NCBI GenBank assembly: GCA_031257735.1
Contig: JAIROC010000486.1
Coordinates: 1 to 15,324, forward strand
From: Bacteroidales bacterium
GTDB lineage: Bacteria > Bacteroidota > Bacteroidia > Bacteroidales > WCHB1-69
Direction: 5' to 3'
Length of the DNA: 15,324 nucleotides
Part shown: positions 7,812 through 15,295 of the stretch, piece after piece
How the letters are laid out: each line of letters starts with the position of its first letter
Position numbering within the stretch: the first letter of the stretch is position 1
Program-made: the position numbers and the translations under genes
Notes under the pieces: generated by a model
Databases searched by the model: none
What the model was told of the DNA's origin: nothing
The model's input: the letters and a program-made list of their open reading frames with translations, nothing else

Positions 7812-7907
7812 ATGTTTTACTATGCAATTTATGGCGTATTTCATAATATGTATTGGAATAACGTACAGTCGGAAATAGTAATGCGTGATTTGTTTATGTC
7901 GCTCTGA
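7812..7907 (+). CDS. Possible 31-residue leader peptide or chance ORF
   Basis: An ORF reading MFYYAIYGVFHNMY... begins just downstream of the TATCTTTG promoter box and ends 33 bases before ATG 7941. It is aromatic-rich and resembles no family I know. The 273-base gap 7668-7940 otherwise holds only the promoter box and AT-rich sequence. A chance ORF is more likely than a gene. Confidence 0.15.
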   Translation: MFYYAIYGVFHNMYWNNVQSEIVMRDLFMSL

Positions 7908-7940
7908 TGTATTTATATAATCACATAAAACCAATTTTGT

Positions 7941-9245
7941 ATGCAAACATTCCTTTCAAAAATAGATGCCGTATATAAATTTATTTTATTTGGAGACTTT
8001 TTTCGTGTCATATTTCCGTGCGTAATGTTGCGTTATATCCGCAAAACAAGGATAAAACAACAGTGCACATTAAATTCCCTGAAAGACAAATCAAGCATTA
8101 CTGTTATATTTCTTATGCAGAACACCGCTGTTTGGAAATACGATTTACTGTATAAAAAAATGGCAGAATCAAAATACTTTAAGCCGGTAGTGGTTATTTG
8201 TCCATATAACGTGCATCTGTATTATTCAAGGGCGGAATGTATGAATGTTATGAAACAGACAGAGGAGTATGCAAAAATAAAGGGATACAACTATATATCC
8301 GCCTATGATACGGTGCAAAAAAAATGGATTGATGTGAGAAAAACAATTAAGCCCGATATTGTATTTTTTACAAAGCCATATAAGGATACAAACTCAAAAT
8401 ACTACATATATAAGTTTAGAGATAAAATTACATGCTATATTCCTTACGGCACCGAACTTCTTAATACAACTTTGCGGTTGACGTGTAATTTGCCTTTGCA
8501 TAATTTACTGTATCATTATTTTGTAGAAACGGAGTATAACAAAAATATAATAAAGAATAATTCTTTGATAAAAGGGCGGAATGTTATGGTCGTTTCTTCG
8601 CTGGGCTCTGAGTGTCTAATGGATAGAACATATATTCCAAAAGATGTTTGGAAAATACAGAACAAATGCAAAAAACGTATTATATGGTCGCCGCACCACA
8701 CAATTGACTATATGTTCAATTTTTCCAGTTTTTTGCTCTACTGTGAAACAATGCTTTCATTTGCGGAAAACTATAAAGACGAAATACAGTTTACATTCAA
8801 ACCACATCCTGTTTTGAAATTTAAACTGATAAATATTTGGGGAAAACAAAAGACGGACGAATATTATAATCGCTGGCAGGAAATGTCAAACACGCAAATT
8901 GCAGAAGGCGATTATAACGATCTTTTTTTGACTTCCGATGCAATGATTCACGACAGTGTTTCGTTCACAGTTGAATATTTGCATACTTGCAAGCCTGTAC
9001 TATTTTTAGTGCGGCGTGAAAATATAATAAACGAATGGACAGATTTCGGCTTGCAGGCATTTAATCAACATTACCACGCTAATAACGAACAGGAAATTGA
9101 AAACTTTATAAATCAGGTTGTTTTAGCCGGCAATGACAGTAAAGCACTTGATCGCAAAGCCTTTTTTAATGAATATCTTTACCCCCAAGACGGCATTATG
9201 CCGTCGGAAAAGATTTTAAAAATTTTAGAAAATGAAGCGAAATAA
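7941..9245 (+). CDS. CDP-glycerol glycerophosphotransferase-like (TagF/TagB family) transferase
   Basis: 434 residues. The C-terminal half has the hallmark motifs of the CDP-glycerol:poly(glycerophosphate) glycerophosphotransferase family (COG1887): IIWSPHHT (247-254), FTFKPHP (284-290) and SDAMIHDSVSFTVEYLHTC (332-350) followed by KPVLFL. The two His motifs and the SDxxIxD...S segment are the catalytic and nucleotide-binding parts of GT-B-like TagF. The N-terminal ~45 residues are basic and hydrophobic, fitting peripheral membrane attachment. The family moves an alcohol phosphate from a CDP-alcohol onto a glycan or lipid carrier at the inner face of the membrane. Next to a phosphonate cassette with a nucleotidyltransferase, it may transfer a CMP-activated phosphonate; this is inference. 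Has its own promoter box upstream. Confidence 0.82.
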   Translation: MQTFLSKIDAVYKFILFGDFFRVIFPCVMLRYIRKTRIKQQCTLNSLKDKSSITVIFLMQNTAVWKYDLLYKKMAESKYFKPVVVICPYNVHLYYSRAECMNVMKQTEEYAKIKGYNYISAYDTVQKKWIDVRKTIKPDIVFFTKPYKDTNSKYYIYKFRDKITCYIPYGTELLNTTLRLTCNLPLHNLLYHYFVETEYNKNIIKNNSLIKGRNVMVVSSLGSECLMDRTYIPKDVWKIQNKCKKRIIWSPHHTIDYMFNFSSFLLYCETMLSFAENYKDEIQFTFKPHPVLKFKLINIWGKQKTDEYYNRWQEMSNTQIAEGDYNDLFLTSDAMIHDSVSFTVEYLHTCKPVLFLVRRENIINEWTDFGLQAFNQHYHANNEQEIENFINQVVLAGNDSKALDRKAFFNEYLYPQDGIMPSEKILKILENEAK

Positions 9246-9253
9246 AAATATAT

Positions 9254-9302
9254 ATAAATCATAAGTTTGCGAAAAAAACATGATTTATTCTTGATATATC
9301 AA
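9254..9302. promoter_or_regulatory. AT-rich inverted repeat and a 12-bp palindrome, possible terminator plus operator
   Basis: ATAAATCAT (9254-9262) and ATGATTTAT (9280-9288) form a 9-bp inverted repeat with a 17-base loop, just after the TagF-like stop; it lacks a following T-run, so it is a weak terminator candidate. TTGATATATCAA (9291-9302) is a perfect 12-bp palindrome that overlaps the -33 element of the next promoter, the position of a repressor operator. Given the helix-turn-helix relic directly downstream, it may be that regulator's old autoregulatory site (inference). Confidence 0.4.
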
Positions 9303-9320
9303 TAGTTTTATTTACCTTTG
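9291..9320 (+). promoter_or_regulatory. Bacteroidetes-type promoter in front of the hipBA-like relic
   Basis: TTG at 9291-9293, 19 bases, then TACCTTTG (TAnnTTTG) at 9313-9320, the canonical spacing. Transcription would start near 9325, about 13 bases before ATG 9338 of the decayed regulator gene. With that module collapsed, this promoter could now drive the GT2 gene at 9596. Confidence 0.7.
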
Positions 9321-9337
9321 TCAGCAAATTATTTTTT

Positions 9338-9599
9338 ATGCAGGAAACAATTTATTCCATATCAGGAGATGAGATTATAAAGTCTTTGGGTAAAAAATTC
9401 AAAACGTATCGCAAAAGGATGACGATATTAAAGGTAAATAGGTCGTGTCCGAAAATAATGATATAATAGACAGTAAAAACTTGATAGAACAAGTAAGAGA
9501 TGCAATAAATAATTTTGAAAATTTGCAGCGGAGTTGGATATAGATAAAAATCTGACATTAAGTATATGGAATAAAATTTCACAAAATAAAACAAAATGA
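9338..9599 (+). pseudogene. Collapsed toxin-antitoxin relic: HTH (HipB-like) start fused to a HipA-like tail
   Basis: ATG 9338 opens a 42-codon frame (stop 9464-9466) whose residues 10-28, GDEIIKSLGKKFKTYRKRM, match the start of Bacteroidetes XRE-type HTH regulators, just before the first helix of the HTH. The rest of that domain is missing. From about 9451 another frame reads DSKNLIEQVRDAINNFEN. After a one-base slip near 9526 it reads AAELDIDKNLTLSIW and ends at TGA 9597-9599. This pattern (D...LIEQV..AI..F...A...G/D+...) resembles the extreme C-terminus of HipA kinases. The simplest reading is that an internal deletion removed most of a hipB-hipA pair, then a frameshift followed. The HTH part is fairly convincing and the HipA part less so. 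It fills most of the 350-base gap between the two transferase genes; no intact gene is seen there. Confidence 0.6.
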
Positions 9600-10600
9600 A
9601 CGATCTTATTTCAGTAATCATCCCTGTTTATAATGCTAGCGCAGAACAACTCACGAGAGCAGTAAATTCCGTATTATGCCAAACGTACACAAATATAGAA
9701 TTGTTACTGGTTGATGATAAAAGTACAAAATCACATATTGCCCCGCTGTTGGACAATTTCAAGCAGAGAGATAGCAGAGTTAAAATTTTTGCTAATGAAG
9801 AAAACAGCGGAGTAAGTATGACTAGAAAAAAAGGAATAGATAATGCAAATGGCGACTATATTCTTTTTATGGATAATGACGACAGCCTTACTAATAACTG
9901 TGTTGAATTACTTATTGGAAGGGCAAAAGACACAAACGCCGATATAGTTGTGGGTAGTATAATTTTTAATTATGGCGAATATCGAAAAGAATATAGTTAC
10001 ACTCTTAGAGAGGATAATCCGTATGCTTATTTAACAGCATTATTGAATGATAATATTCGTGGAACACTTTGGGGAAATCTAATTAAAAAAGCCGCTATTC
10101 AAAACAGTGGTTTTCCTGTAGCAGCAAAAAATGCTTTTGATAACGATATATATGTTTGTTTTCATTTCGCTTGCGGTAACTTGAAAATAGTTGCACTTGA
10201 AACACCCATTTTAATTTATAATTTTTCATATAGTTCTTACTCTCATTCAAGACCATTGAAATGTTTGGAGGATTTATATCTGTGCGGAAGACAAATTGAA
10301 AATTTATTGAAATCAAAATCTTATTTTAAAAATATTAAAGATGATTTTGCGTATTATATGATTTGTTCCTTTATAGGAAAATTTAATATGTTTAATGGTG
10401 CTGAATTGGACATGTCTCTTTATGGAGAATATCTAAAAAACAAAGAGGCAGTTAAGCGGTTATCAAGAAATAAAAAATTAATGTTAATTGTATATGACAA
10501 TACTTTGTTGCGTAGTATATATGTGTTATATGCTCGACAGGTTAAACCAGTTTTGAAAAAAAATTTTTATAGAATATATTTAAAATTGACCGGATCATAA
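9596..10600 (+). CDS. Family 2 glycosyltransferase
   Basis: 334-residue GT-A enzyme. It starts ISVIIPVYNASAEQLTRAV (5-23), followed by SVLCQTYTNIELLLVDDKST (25-44), the universal GT2 opening with the nucleotide-binding Asp pair. NEENSGVSMTRKKGI (67-81) follows, and FMDNDDSL (91-98) is the DxD-type metal site. It adds a sugar from a nucleotide donor to a glycan in the cytoplasm; donor and acceptor cannot be read from sequence. The C-terminal ~100 residues are variable and basic. Its ATG overlaps the TGA of the upstream relic (ATGA at 9596-9599), a leftover of the former gene junction. It is probably read from the promoter at 9291-9320. Confidence 0.92.
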   Translation: MNDLISVIIPVYNASAEQLTRAVNSVLCQTYTNIELLLVDDKSTKSHIAPLLDNFKQRDSRVKIFANEENSGVSMTRKKGIDNANGDYILFMDNDDSLTNNCVELLIGRAKDTNADIVVGSIIFNYGEYRKEYSYTLREDNPYAYLTALLNDNIRGTLWGNLIKKAAIQNSGFPVAAKNAFDNDIYVCFHFACGNLKIVALETPILIYNFSYSSYSHSRPLKCLEDLYLCGRQIENLLKSKSYFKNIKDDFAYYMICSFIGKFNMFNGAELDMSLYGEYLKNKEAVKRLSRNKKLMLIVYDNTLLRSIYVLYARQVKPVLKKNFYRIYLKLTGS

Positions 10601-10786
10601 CTTCGTTATGGTGCCATTTAAAGTATTCTAAAAAATTTGTTGCCGCTCTATCAATTGCGACAATATCAAAATTACCGAATTTTTTTTAAATGCGTTAATT
10701 ATGAAAAATGTGTTTAAAAATGGCAAATTTTAAAAATAATAATATAATCATAAGATGGGCTTTATGTAGCAGTAATAATATTAATT

Positions 10787-11659
10787 ATGAAATACTTATT
10801 TAACATCATTTTTTTTGTGCAATTACAGATAGCACACTTACGAAACAGCGAGCGTTACAGAAAATCTCTTGCGTTGAAACATAAATTAGACGAAGCAGAT
10901 TGTCCGCTTAACGATTCCGAAAAAAAATATTTTCGGCAATTTCTCAACACGCGTTTATGTAAATGTCCGCTCAATTATCAGTTTGCATATAAATACGATT
11001 GGGCTTTTACAAAAGTTTATTCGGATAAAGAAAACGGCTTGAAATATGTGATTACACCCGAAAAACATCGTTTGTATTTTAAGCGAAATATGACAACAGC
11101 GCAAATACGCAAGATGTACAAGTTTCTTTGTGCTGAACAGGATTTGCAATCTCCCCACTGCTACACCTTTTGCTGTGAGCCGAAAGAAAACACTGTTTTA
11201 GCGGATATTGGAACAGCCGAAGGCAATTTTGCCCTGAAGTTTATTGAACGTTTTAGCAAAGTTTATCTTTTTGAATGTGATCCCGAATGGCTTGAAGCAT
11301 TGCAGGCAACTTTCAGTCCCTGGACAGATAAAATAGAAATTGTCAAGGCGTATGTTTCGGATATTAATGATGCAGATCATGTTTCGCTTGACCATTTTTT
11401 TACCGGCAAAGAAATACCAACCTTACTTAAAATGGACGTGGAAGGCTATGAAGAAAGGGTCCTTTTGGGTGCAAATAAATTAATTAACAGCAATATGAAG
11501 ATGGAATTATTAGTTTGTACATATCACTGTAAAAATGATGACAAAAAACTCTCGACAATTCTTATGGATAACAACTACGACATAGAATTTTCAAGTGGTT
11601 GGATGATTTTTGAGGACGATTTCAGAAAAGGACTTTTGCATGCCGGAAAAAAATTATGA
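10787..11659 (+). CDS. FkbM-family SAM-dependent methyltransferase
   Basis: 290 residues. The SAM-binding motif I is ADIGTAEGNFAL (139-150). The acidic end of the next strand is LFECDPEW (161-168). The family-defining segment LLKMDVEGYEERVLLGAN (213-230) matches the FkbM signature (K-x-D-[VI]-E-G-x-E-x-x-V-L). Such enzymes O-methylate sugars in polysaccharides or natural products. The first ~130 residues are a family-variable N-terminus with Cys pairs (CKC, CC) but no clear metal motif. Start at 10787 is the first ATG of a consistent frame with an A-rich upstream region; no promoter of the TAnnTTTG type is seen in the 186-base gap before it. A short ORF overlaps its stop. Confidence 0.9.
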   Translation: MKYLFNIIFFVQLQIAHLRNSERYRKSLALKHKLDEADCPLNDSEKKYFRQFLNTRLCKCPLNYQFAYKYDWAFTKVYSDKENGLKYVITPEKHRLYFKRNMTTAQIRKMYKFLCAEQDLQSPHCYTFCCEPKENTVLADIGTAEGNFALKFIERFSKVYLFECDPEWLEALQATFSPWTDKIEIVKAYVSDINDADHVSLDHFFTGKEIPTLLKMDVEGYEERVLLGANKLINSNMKMELLVCTYHCKNDDKKLSTILMDNNYDIEFSSGWMIFEDDFRKGLLHAGKKL

Positions 11660-11793
11660 ATATAGTTTTGTTGCCTCCCGCGATGATAGTAGAAAAGACG
11701 CTTTGCAAACGAGTTCAGAGAATTTATAGCAAATACAGTGAGCATTTAGAGTCACGAAAAATAAATCAGATGGGAAAGTTTTGGAAAATTTGA
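11656..11793 (+). CDS. Possible small ORF (45 residues), perhaps a truncated gene start
   Basis: ATG overlaps the FkbM-gene stop (ATGA, 11656-11659). The frame reads MNIVLLPPAMIVEKTLCKRV... and ends KINQMGKFWKI at 11793, inside the promoter of the next gene. The overlap and an initial hydrophobic strand followed by a basic helix look like the beginning of a glycan-locus protein that has been cut short. I recognise no family. It may be a relic or a chance ORF. Confidence 0.3.
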   Translation: MNIVLLPPAMIVEKTLCKRVQRIYSKYSEHLESRKINQMGKFWKI

Positions 11794-11810
11794 TTTTTTA
11801 TGTATCTTTG
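11780..11810 (+). promoter_or_regulatory. Bacteroidetes-type promoter, apparently giving a leaderless mRNA
   Basis: TTTG at 11780-11783, 19 bases, then TATCTTTG at 11803-11810: a perfect match to TTTG-N19-TAnnTTTG. The ATG of the next gene is at 11816, only 5 bases past the -7 box, so the transcript would start at or within a few bases of the start codon. Confidence 0.8.
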
Positions 11811-11815
11811 GCGAA

Positions 11816-12685
11816 ATGGAAAAAGAGTATTCTCACTTTCTCTTAACGCGTTTCAATTTGAAACTTTGGCAGCAGGATAAAAATGGTAAGAAGACACATT
11901 CCGACACGTGGTTGGCAGAACGTTTTCGGTTGTTTGAAACGTATTGTTTGCCTGCAATTGCTGCTCAAACTTGTAAGAACTTCCGGTGGATAGTTTTGTT
12001 TGATAGTGATACTCCGTATATTTACAAACGAAAAATTGATTTATATAAAACTAAATGTGAACAGTTTATTCCTCTCTTTTTAAGAAAAGAGGAAGCCTCC
12101 GGCTATACAACATTTTTAAATGAACAAATCAGGCAATTGGTAGTGGACGACAGTAAGTGTATTATTACTACCCGATTAGATAACGATGATGCCGTAAATG
12201 TAAATTATATTGCAGAAATTCAAAGAATTATTGGAAATCAAAATGTTAAAAACGAATTTTGTTTGTCATTCAGTTGGGGTTTGCAGTATTTTGAAAAATG
12301 GAGTTTTGCCGTAAGAATAAAATTCCCGAACAATCATTTTATTTCTCTTATTGAGCCGAACAAAGTAAATTACAAGTTAAAAAACGTATATGAAATAGAG
12401 CATTTGAAAGTAAAATATTCTTGTGAAGTACTAAATATAAACAATAAGGATAACGCTTGGTTGGAAGTTGTGCATAGTTTAAATGCATCGAACGACGTAA
12501 AAATAAAAAATTTGCAATATCCGATATTGCAAAATACTGATATGTCTGATTTTTTTTTGAAAAACATTAAATTAAAATTTAGTACAAGTTTATTTTCATT
12601 TTTATTTAAATATTTTCCACAATGTATCAAACATACTTGGTTACATAATCGTTTTTGGGGAATAAAAACCAATGAAGTAAAATAA
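11816..12685 (+). CDS. Putative rhamnosyltransferase-like glycosyltransferase (PF11316-like)
   Basis: 289 residues. The start HFLLTRFNLKLW (7-18), then WLAERFRLFETYCLPAI (32-48), FRWIVLFDSDTP (56-67) and ITTRLDNDDAVN (117-128), follow the order seen in the putative rhamnosyltransferase family (PF11316): a TRFN opening, WL..R..LFE.YC.PSI, F.W..LFD..TP and R.DNDDA as the GT-A metal site. It would add a deoxyhexose or similar sugar to the glycan in the cytoplasm; rhamnose is a family label and is not shown here. The Met at 11816 places TRFNL at the usual distance from the N-terminus, so the start is well supported although it lies at the predicted transcription start. The next gene begins 7 bases after the stop. 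Confidence 0.82.
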   Translation: MEKEYSHFLLTRFNLKLWQQDKNGKKTHSDTWLAERFRLFETYCLPAIAAQTCKNFRWIVLFDSDTPYIYKRKIDLYKTKCEQFIPLFLRKEEASGYTTFLNEQIRQLVVDDSKCIITTRLDNDDAVNVNYIAEIQRIIGNQNVKNEFCLSFSWGLQYFEKWSFAVRIKFPNNHFISLIEPNKVNYKLKNVYEIEHLKVKYSCEVLNINNKDNAWLEVVHSLNASNDVKIKNLQYPILQNTDMSDFFLKNIKLKFSTSLFSFLFKYFPQCIKHTWLHNRFWGIKTNEVK

Positions 12686-12692
12686 ATATAAA

Positions 12693-13778
12693 ATGAATGT
12701 GTTTTTCTTTTTTAATACGGAAGATTCAGGTGTTCTATGGTCCTATTATCACCAATATATTGTTCTTGCCGAAGGATTAACGGAGCTTGGTATCAGGTGT
12801 TACGGCAGTCGGGACATGTATCAAACAGCAGTCGGCAGCAATTATTTGATTAGGTATGACAAAAATTTTCCGCTTGCTGATATTGATTTGGCTTTTTTCA
12901 GCAGTTTTAATTATCATAAAAACAAGAAAGACGGGAATAAATTTATTAAACAAAATATTAAATGTTTAAGTCCGAATTGTAAAACGATTTTTATTGACGA
13001 ATCTGACGGCTTACGTACACCGGGTTTTTATAAAGGGGCGCAAATGTGTGATATTGTTCTAAAAAGTCATTACAGCTGCAAATACAATTACCCAAAAAAT
13101 TTCCGTGCATGGCAGTTTGGTATCACTAACAGAATTCTTGATGCCGTAAGTCCGCAAATATTTGAACAGCGAAAAAACAATTTTTTAGTCAATTTTCGTC
13201 CGAGGCACATTTTGCGTGATTTGATGAATGAGCTTATAAAACCAATTGTTTGCGAATATTTTATTTGGGATAATACGATTGACAATTTTGATATAGCTAA
13301 TTTTACCTCTTACGACTTATTGATGTTCAAACAGGCACGAGGGCGGCATAATCCGTATTTTTACAAACGCTTATCTGAAAATAAACTTAGTGCCTGTTAC
13401 GGTGGAGTTCCGGCAACTCCTTTCGGCAACTATAATAAATATACGGCTTTTATTGCCCGAAAAATCAACAATTTATTACATCTTTTCAAATACGACCGCG
13501 TTCGCCAGTGGGATTCTTGGAGACTATGGGAAACATGGGCTGCGGGGAGTGTTGCCTTTCATATAAATTTTGAAAAATACGGTTGTGTGCTGCCTGTGAT
13601 GCCTAAGAATGGAGTTGATTATATCGGTATTGATTTGGAAAATCCAAATGAGATTAAAAAATATCTTAAAGACAATGAACAGTTGAAATTCATTGCCCAA
13701 AATGGACGAAAATTTGTTCTTGAAAATTACACACCAAAAATTGTAGCGCAGAGGTTATTAAATATGCTGAAAGAATAA
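12693..13778 (+). CDS. GT-B-like glycosyltransferase, donor unknown
   Basis: 361 residues. The N-terminal half has Rossmann-like strands (MNVFFFFN, IDLAFFSSF at 64-72, KTIFIDESDG at 97-106). The C-terminal half contains QWDSWRLWETWAAGSVAFH (272-290), an acidic-helix motif equivalent to the E-x-x-A-x-G donor-sugar site of GT-B enzymes. It ends in IAQNGRKFVLENYTPKIVAQRLLNML (334-359), the closing helix typical of group 1 glycosyltransferases. I cannot assign a CAZy family or sugar. Spacing of 7 bases from the upstream transferase indicates one operon from the promoter at 11780-11810. Confidence 0.72.
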   Translation: MNVFFFFNTEDSGVLWSYYHQYIVLAEGLTELGIRCYGSRDMYQTAVGSNYLIRYDKNFPLADIDLAFFSSFNYHKNKKDGNKFIKQNIKCLSPNCKTIFIDESDGLRTPGFYKGAQMCDIVLKSHYSCKYNYPKNFRAWQFGITNRILDAVSPQIFEQRKNNFLVNFRPRHILRDLMNELIKPIVCEYFIWDNTIDNFDIANFTSYDLLMFKQARGRHNPYFYKRLSENKLSACYGGVPATPFGNYNKYTAFIARKINNLLHLFKYDRVRQWDSWRLWETWAAGSVAFHINFEKYGCVLPVMPKNGVDYIGIDLENPNEIKKYLKDNEQLKFIAQNGRKFVLENYTPKIVAQRLLNMLKE

Positions 13779-13877
13779 TAAGATGGTCTTGTCTAATCTT
13801 AATCAGAAAAATCACAATTTTTATATTAAAATAAAAATAAGGTTTTCCTGCACAAAACAAGCCACAAATTGTATATT

Positions 13878-13907
13878 TTTGCTTTTCAAGATAATTGCTT
13901 AATTTTG
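13878..13907 (+). promoter_or_regulatory. Probable promoter of the AlbA/Schlafen-domain gene
   Basis: TAATTTTG (13900-13907) fits TAnnTTTG, with TTTG at 13878-13881 upstream at 18 bases, one short of the usual range. TATTTTTG at 13874-13881 also fits a -7 box but has no good -33 element. ATG 13922 follows the first box by 14 bases. Confidence 0.5.
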
Positions 13908-13921
13908 CTGAAATATTTTTT

Positions 13922-15295
13922 ATGGCTGAAAATCAAAATATAGAATACAAATCAGGTTTTAACGAAGAGGCGATGATCGCTCTTTCGGCTTTTGCCAATA
14001 CGAAAGGCGGAAGTGTGATAATTGGAATAAACGATAAGGGTAAACCGATAAAAAATTTTGTAATAAAAAAAGAGAGTATTCAAGAATGGCTCAATGAATT
14101 TAAAACCAAAACAAGACCATCGGTTATCGCAGATTCGGAAGTTATTAGAATTGGTGGTAAAGAGGCGGTAGAACTTAGCGTACAGGAATTTCCGATAAAG
14201 CCGGTTGCTTTTAGAGGGCGATATTATAAGCGGGTAAATAATTCCACGCATCAGTTGTCGCCGGAAGAAATAGCAAATATTCATCTTCAAACAATAAATT
14301 ACAGTTGGGACTATTATTGCGACTTAAGCCACAGTCTGAAGGATTTGGATAAGGATAAAATATCTGCTTTTATCCAAAAACTACGCAGTAATGGTACTTT
14401 ACAAGATTTAAAGTTGAGGGATATTGATGTTCTGAATAAATTGGAAATTCTGCGGGAAAACAAAGTTACATTTGGAGCGTATTTACTTTTTTCAAACGAT
14501 TATAATATTATTAGTGATTTGCAAATAGGTAGATTTAAAAGTGATACGGCGATTATTGACTCCCTTTCTTTGACCACTGATTTATTTACAGAAGTTGAAA
14601 AAACACTTTCTTTTATAAAAAAACATTTGATGGTAGAATATATCATCACAGGTAATCCACAAAGAACAGAACGATACGATTATCCACTTGAAGCAATTCG
14701 AGAAATCGTGATAAATATGATAGTACATCGTGATTATAGAATAAGTTCGGCAAGTGTTATTAAAATTTTTGACGATAGAATAGAATTTTATAATCCCGGT
14801 GGATTGTACGGTGAATTAACAATAGAAAAACTATTATCCGGAAATTATATTTCCCAAACAAGAAATAAACTTATTGCAAAAGCATTTAAAGAAGTTGAAT
14901 TGATAGAACGTTATGGCTCCGGCATCATGAGGGTCAGGCAGATTTGTAAAGATTACGGAATTATTGAACCTGTATTTGAAGAATTTATTGACGGCTTTAG
15001 GATAATTCTATATAAAAAACGATTACAAAATATTTCAATAAATAAGGGGACAGAAAAGGGGACAATAAAGGGGACAGAAAAGGGGACAATAAAGGGGACA
15101 GAAAAGGGGACAATAAAGGGGACAGAAAAGGGGACAATAAAGGGGACAATAAAGGGGACAGAAAAGGGGACAGAAAAGGGGACAGAAAAGGGGACAGAAA
15201 AGGGGACAGAAAAGGGGACAATAAAGGGGGGCGTAAAAGAAAGACAAGAAGGGGGAGTAGAAAAAAAGGAGGGACAAGAAAGGGGAAATCTTTGA
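13922..15295 (+). CDS. AlbA/Schlafen-domain ATP-binding protein (COG2865-like regulator or helicase-related)
   Basis: 457 residues from ATG 13922. An in-frame ATG at 13895 would start inside the promoter and adds residues (MLNFAEIFF) outside the family pattern. The N-terminal Schlafen/AlbA_2 domain shows IEYKSGF (7-13), FANTKGGSVIIGINDKG (24-40) and the segment YYKRVNNSTHQLSPEEI (101-117). The C-terminal ATPase-like part shows EAIREIVINMIVHRDY (257-272), IEFYNPGGL (287-295), RNKLIAKAF (314-322), ERYGSGIMRV (329-338) and FEEFIDGFRIILYK (352-365). Members are annotated as putative transcriptional regulators; the target is unknown. Residues 376-435 are fifteen GT(E/I)K repeats, after which come 22 glycine- and charge-rich residues. 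Many relatives end in a winged helix after such repeats; none is present here, so the end may be truncated or wrongly assembled. Confidence 0.82.
   Translation: MAENQNIEYKSGFNEEAMIALSAFANTKGGSVIIGINDKGKPIKNFVIKKESIQEWLNEFKTKTRPSVIADSEVIRIGGKEAVELSVQEFPIKPVAFRGRYYKRVNNSTHQLSPEEIANIHLQTINYSWDYYCDLSHSLKDLDKDKISAFIQKLRSNGTLQDLKLRDIDVLNKLEILRENKVTFGAYLLFSNDYNIISDLQIGRFKSDTAIIDSLSLTTDLFTEVEKTLSFIKKHLMVEYIITGNPQRTERYDYPLEAIREIVINMIVHRDYRISSASVIKIFDDRIEFYNPGGLYGELTIEKLLSGNYISQTRNKLIAKAFKEVELIERYGSGIMRVRQICKDYGIIEPVFEEFIDGFRIILYKKRLQNISINKGTEKGTIKGTEKGTIKGTEKGTIKGTEKGTIKGTIKGTEKGTEKGTEKGTEKGTEKGTIKGGVKERQEGGVEKKEGQERGNL
15047..15226 (+). repeat. Fifteen 12-bp tandem repeats encoding GTEK/GTIK
   Basis: Unit GGGACAGAAAAG (GTEK) or GGGACAATAAAG (GTIK). 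Order E-I four times, I, E five times, I: 15 units, 180 bases. The two variants differ by the dinucleotide pair GA/AT in the middle codon, and much of the tract is a 24-bp E-I super-unit. The length is a multiple of 3, so copy changes alter protein length without shifting frame. The repeat leaves long open frames on the opposite strand (SPFL.../CPLF...), which are by-products. Confidence 0.97.

Noticed and set aside
9254..9288. Inverted repeat as a strong intrinsic terminator
   Set aside because: The stem is only A/T-rich, the loop is 17 bases, and no T-run follows, so it is kept only as a weak possibility.
10548..10688. Minus-strand open frame reading FGNFDIVAIDRAATNFLEY
   Set aside because: It has no start codon, is under 50 codons, and half of it lies within the GT2 gene. 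It might be a fragment of an inverted gene, but I recognise no family. The rest of the gap 10601-10786 shows nothing else.
13793..13912. 39-codon ORF in the gap before the AlbA/Schlafen gene
   Set aside because: It runs across the predicted promoter, has no family resemblance, and looks like translated AT-rich intergenic DNA.
15047..15226. Repeat tract as a CRISPR array
   Set aside because: The units are 12 bp, directly contiguous, without spacers, and in frame with a coding sequence.
14997..15277. Two minus-strand ORFs of 74 and 80 residues, rich in SPFL or CPLF repeats
   Set aside because: They are the antisense translations of the 12-bp tandem repeat, which contains no stop in those frames.
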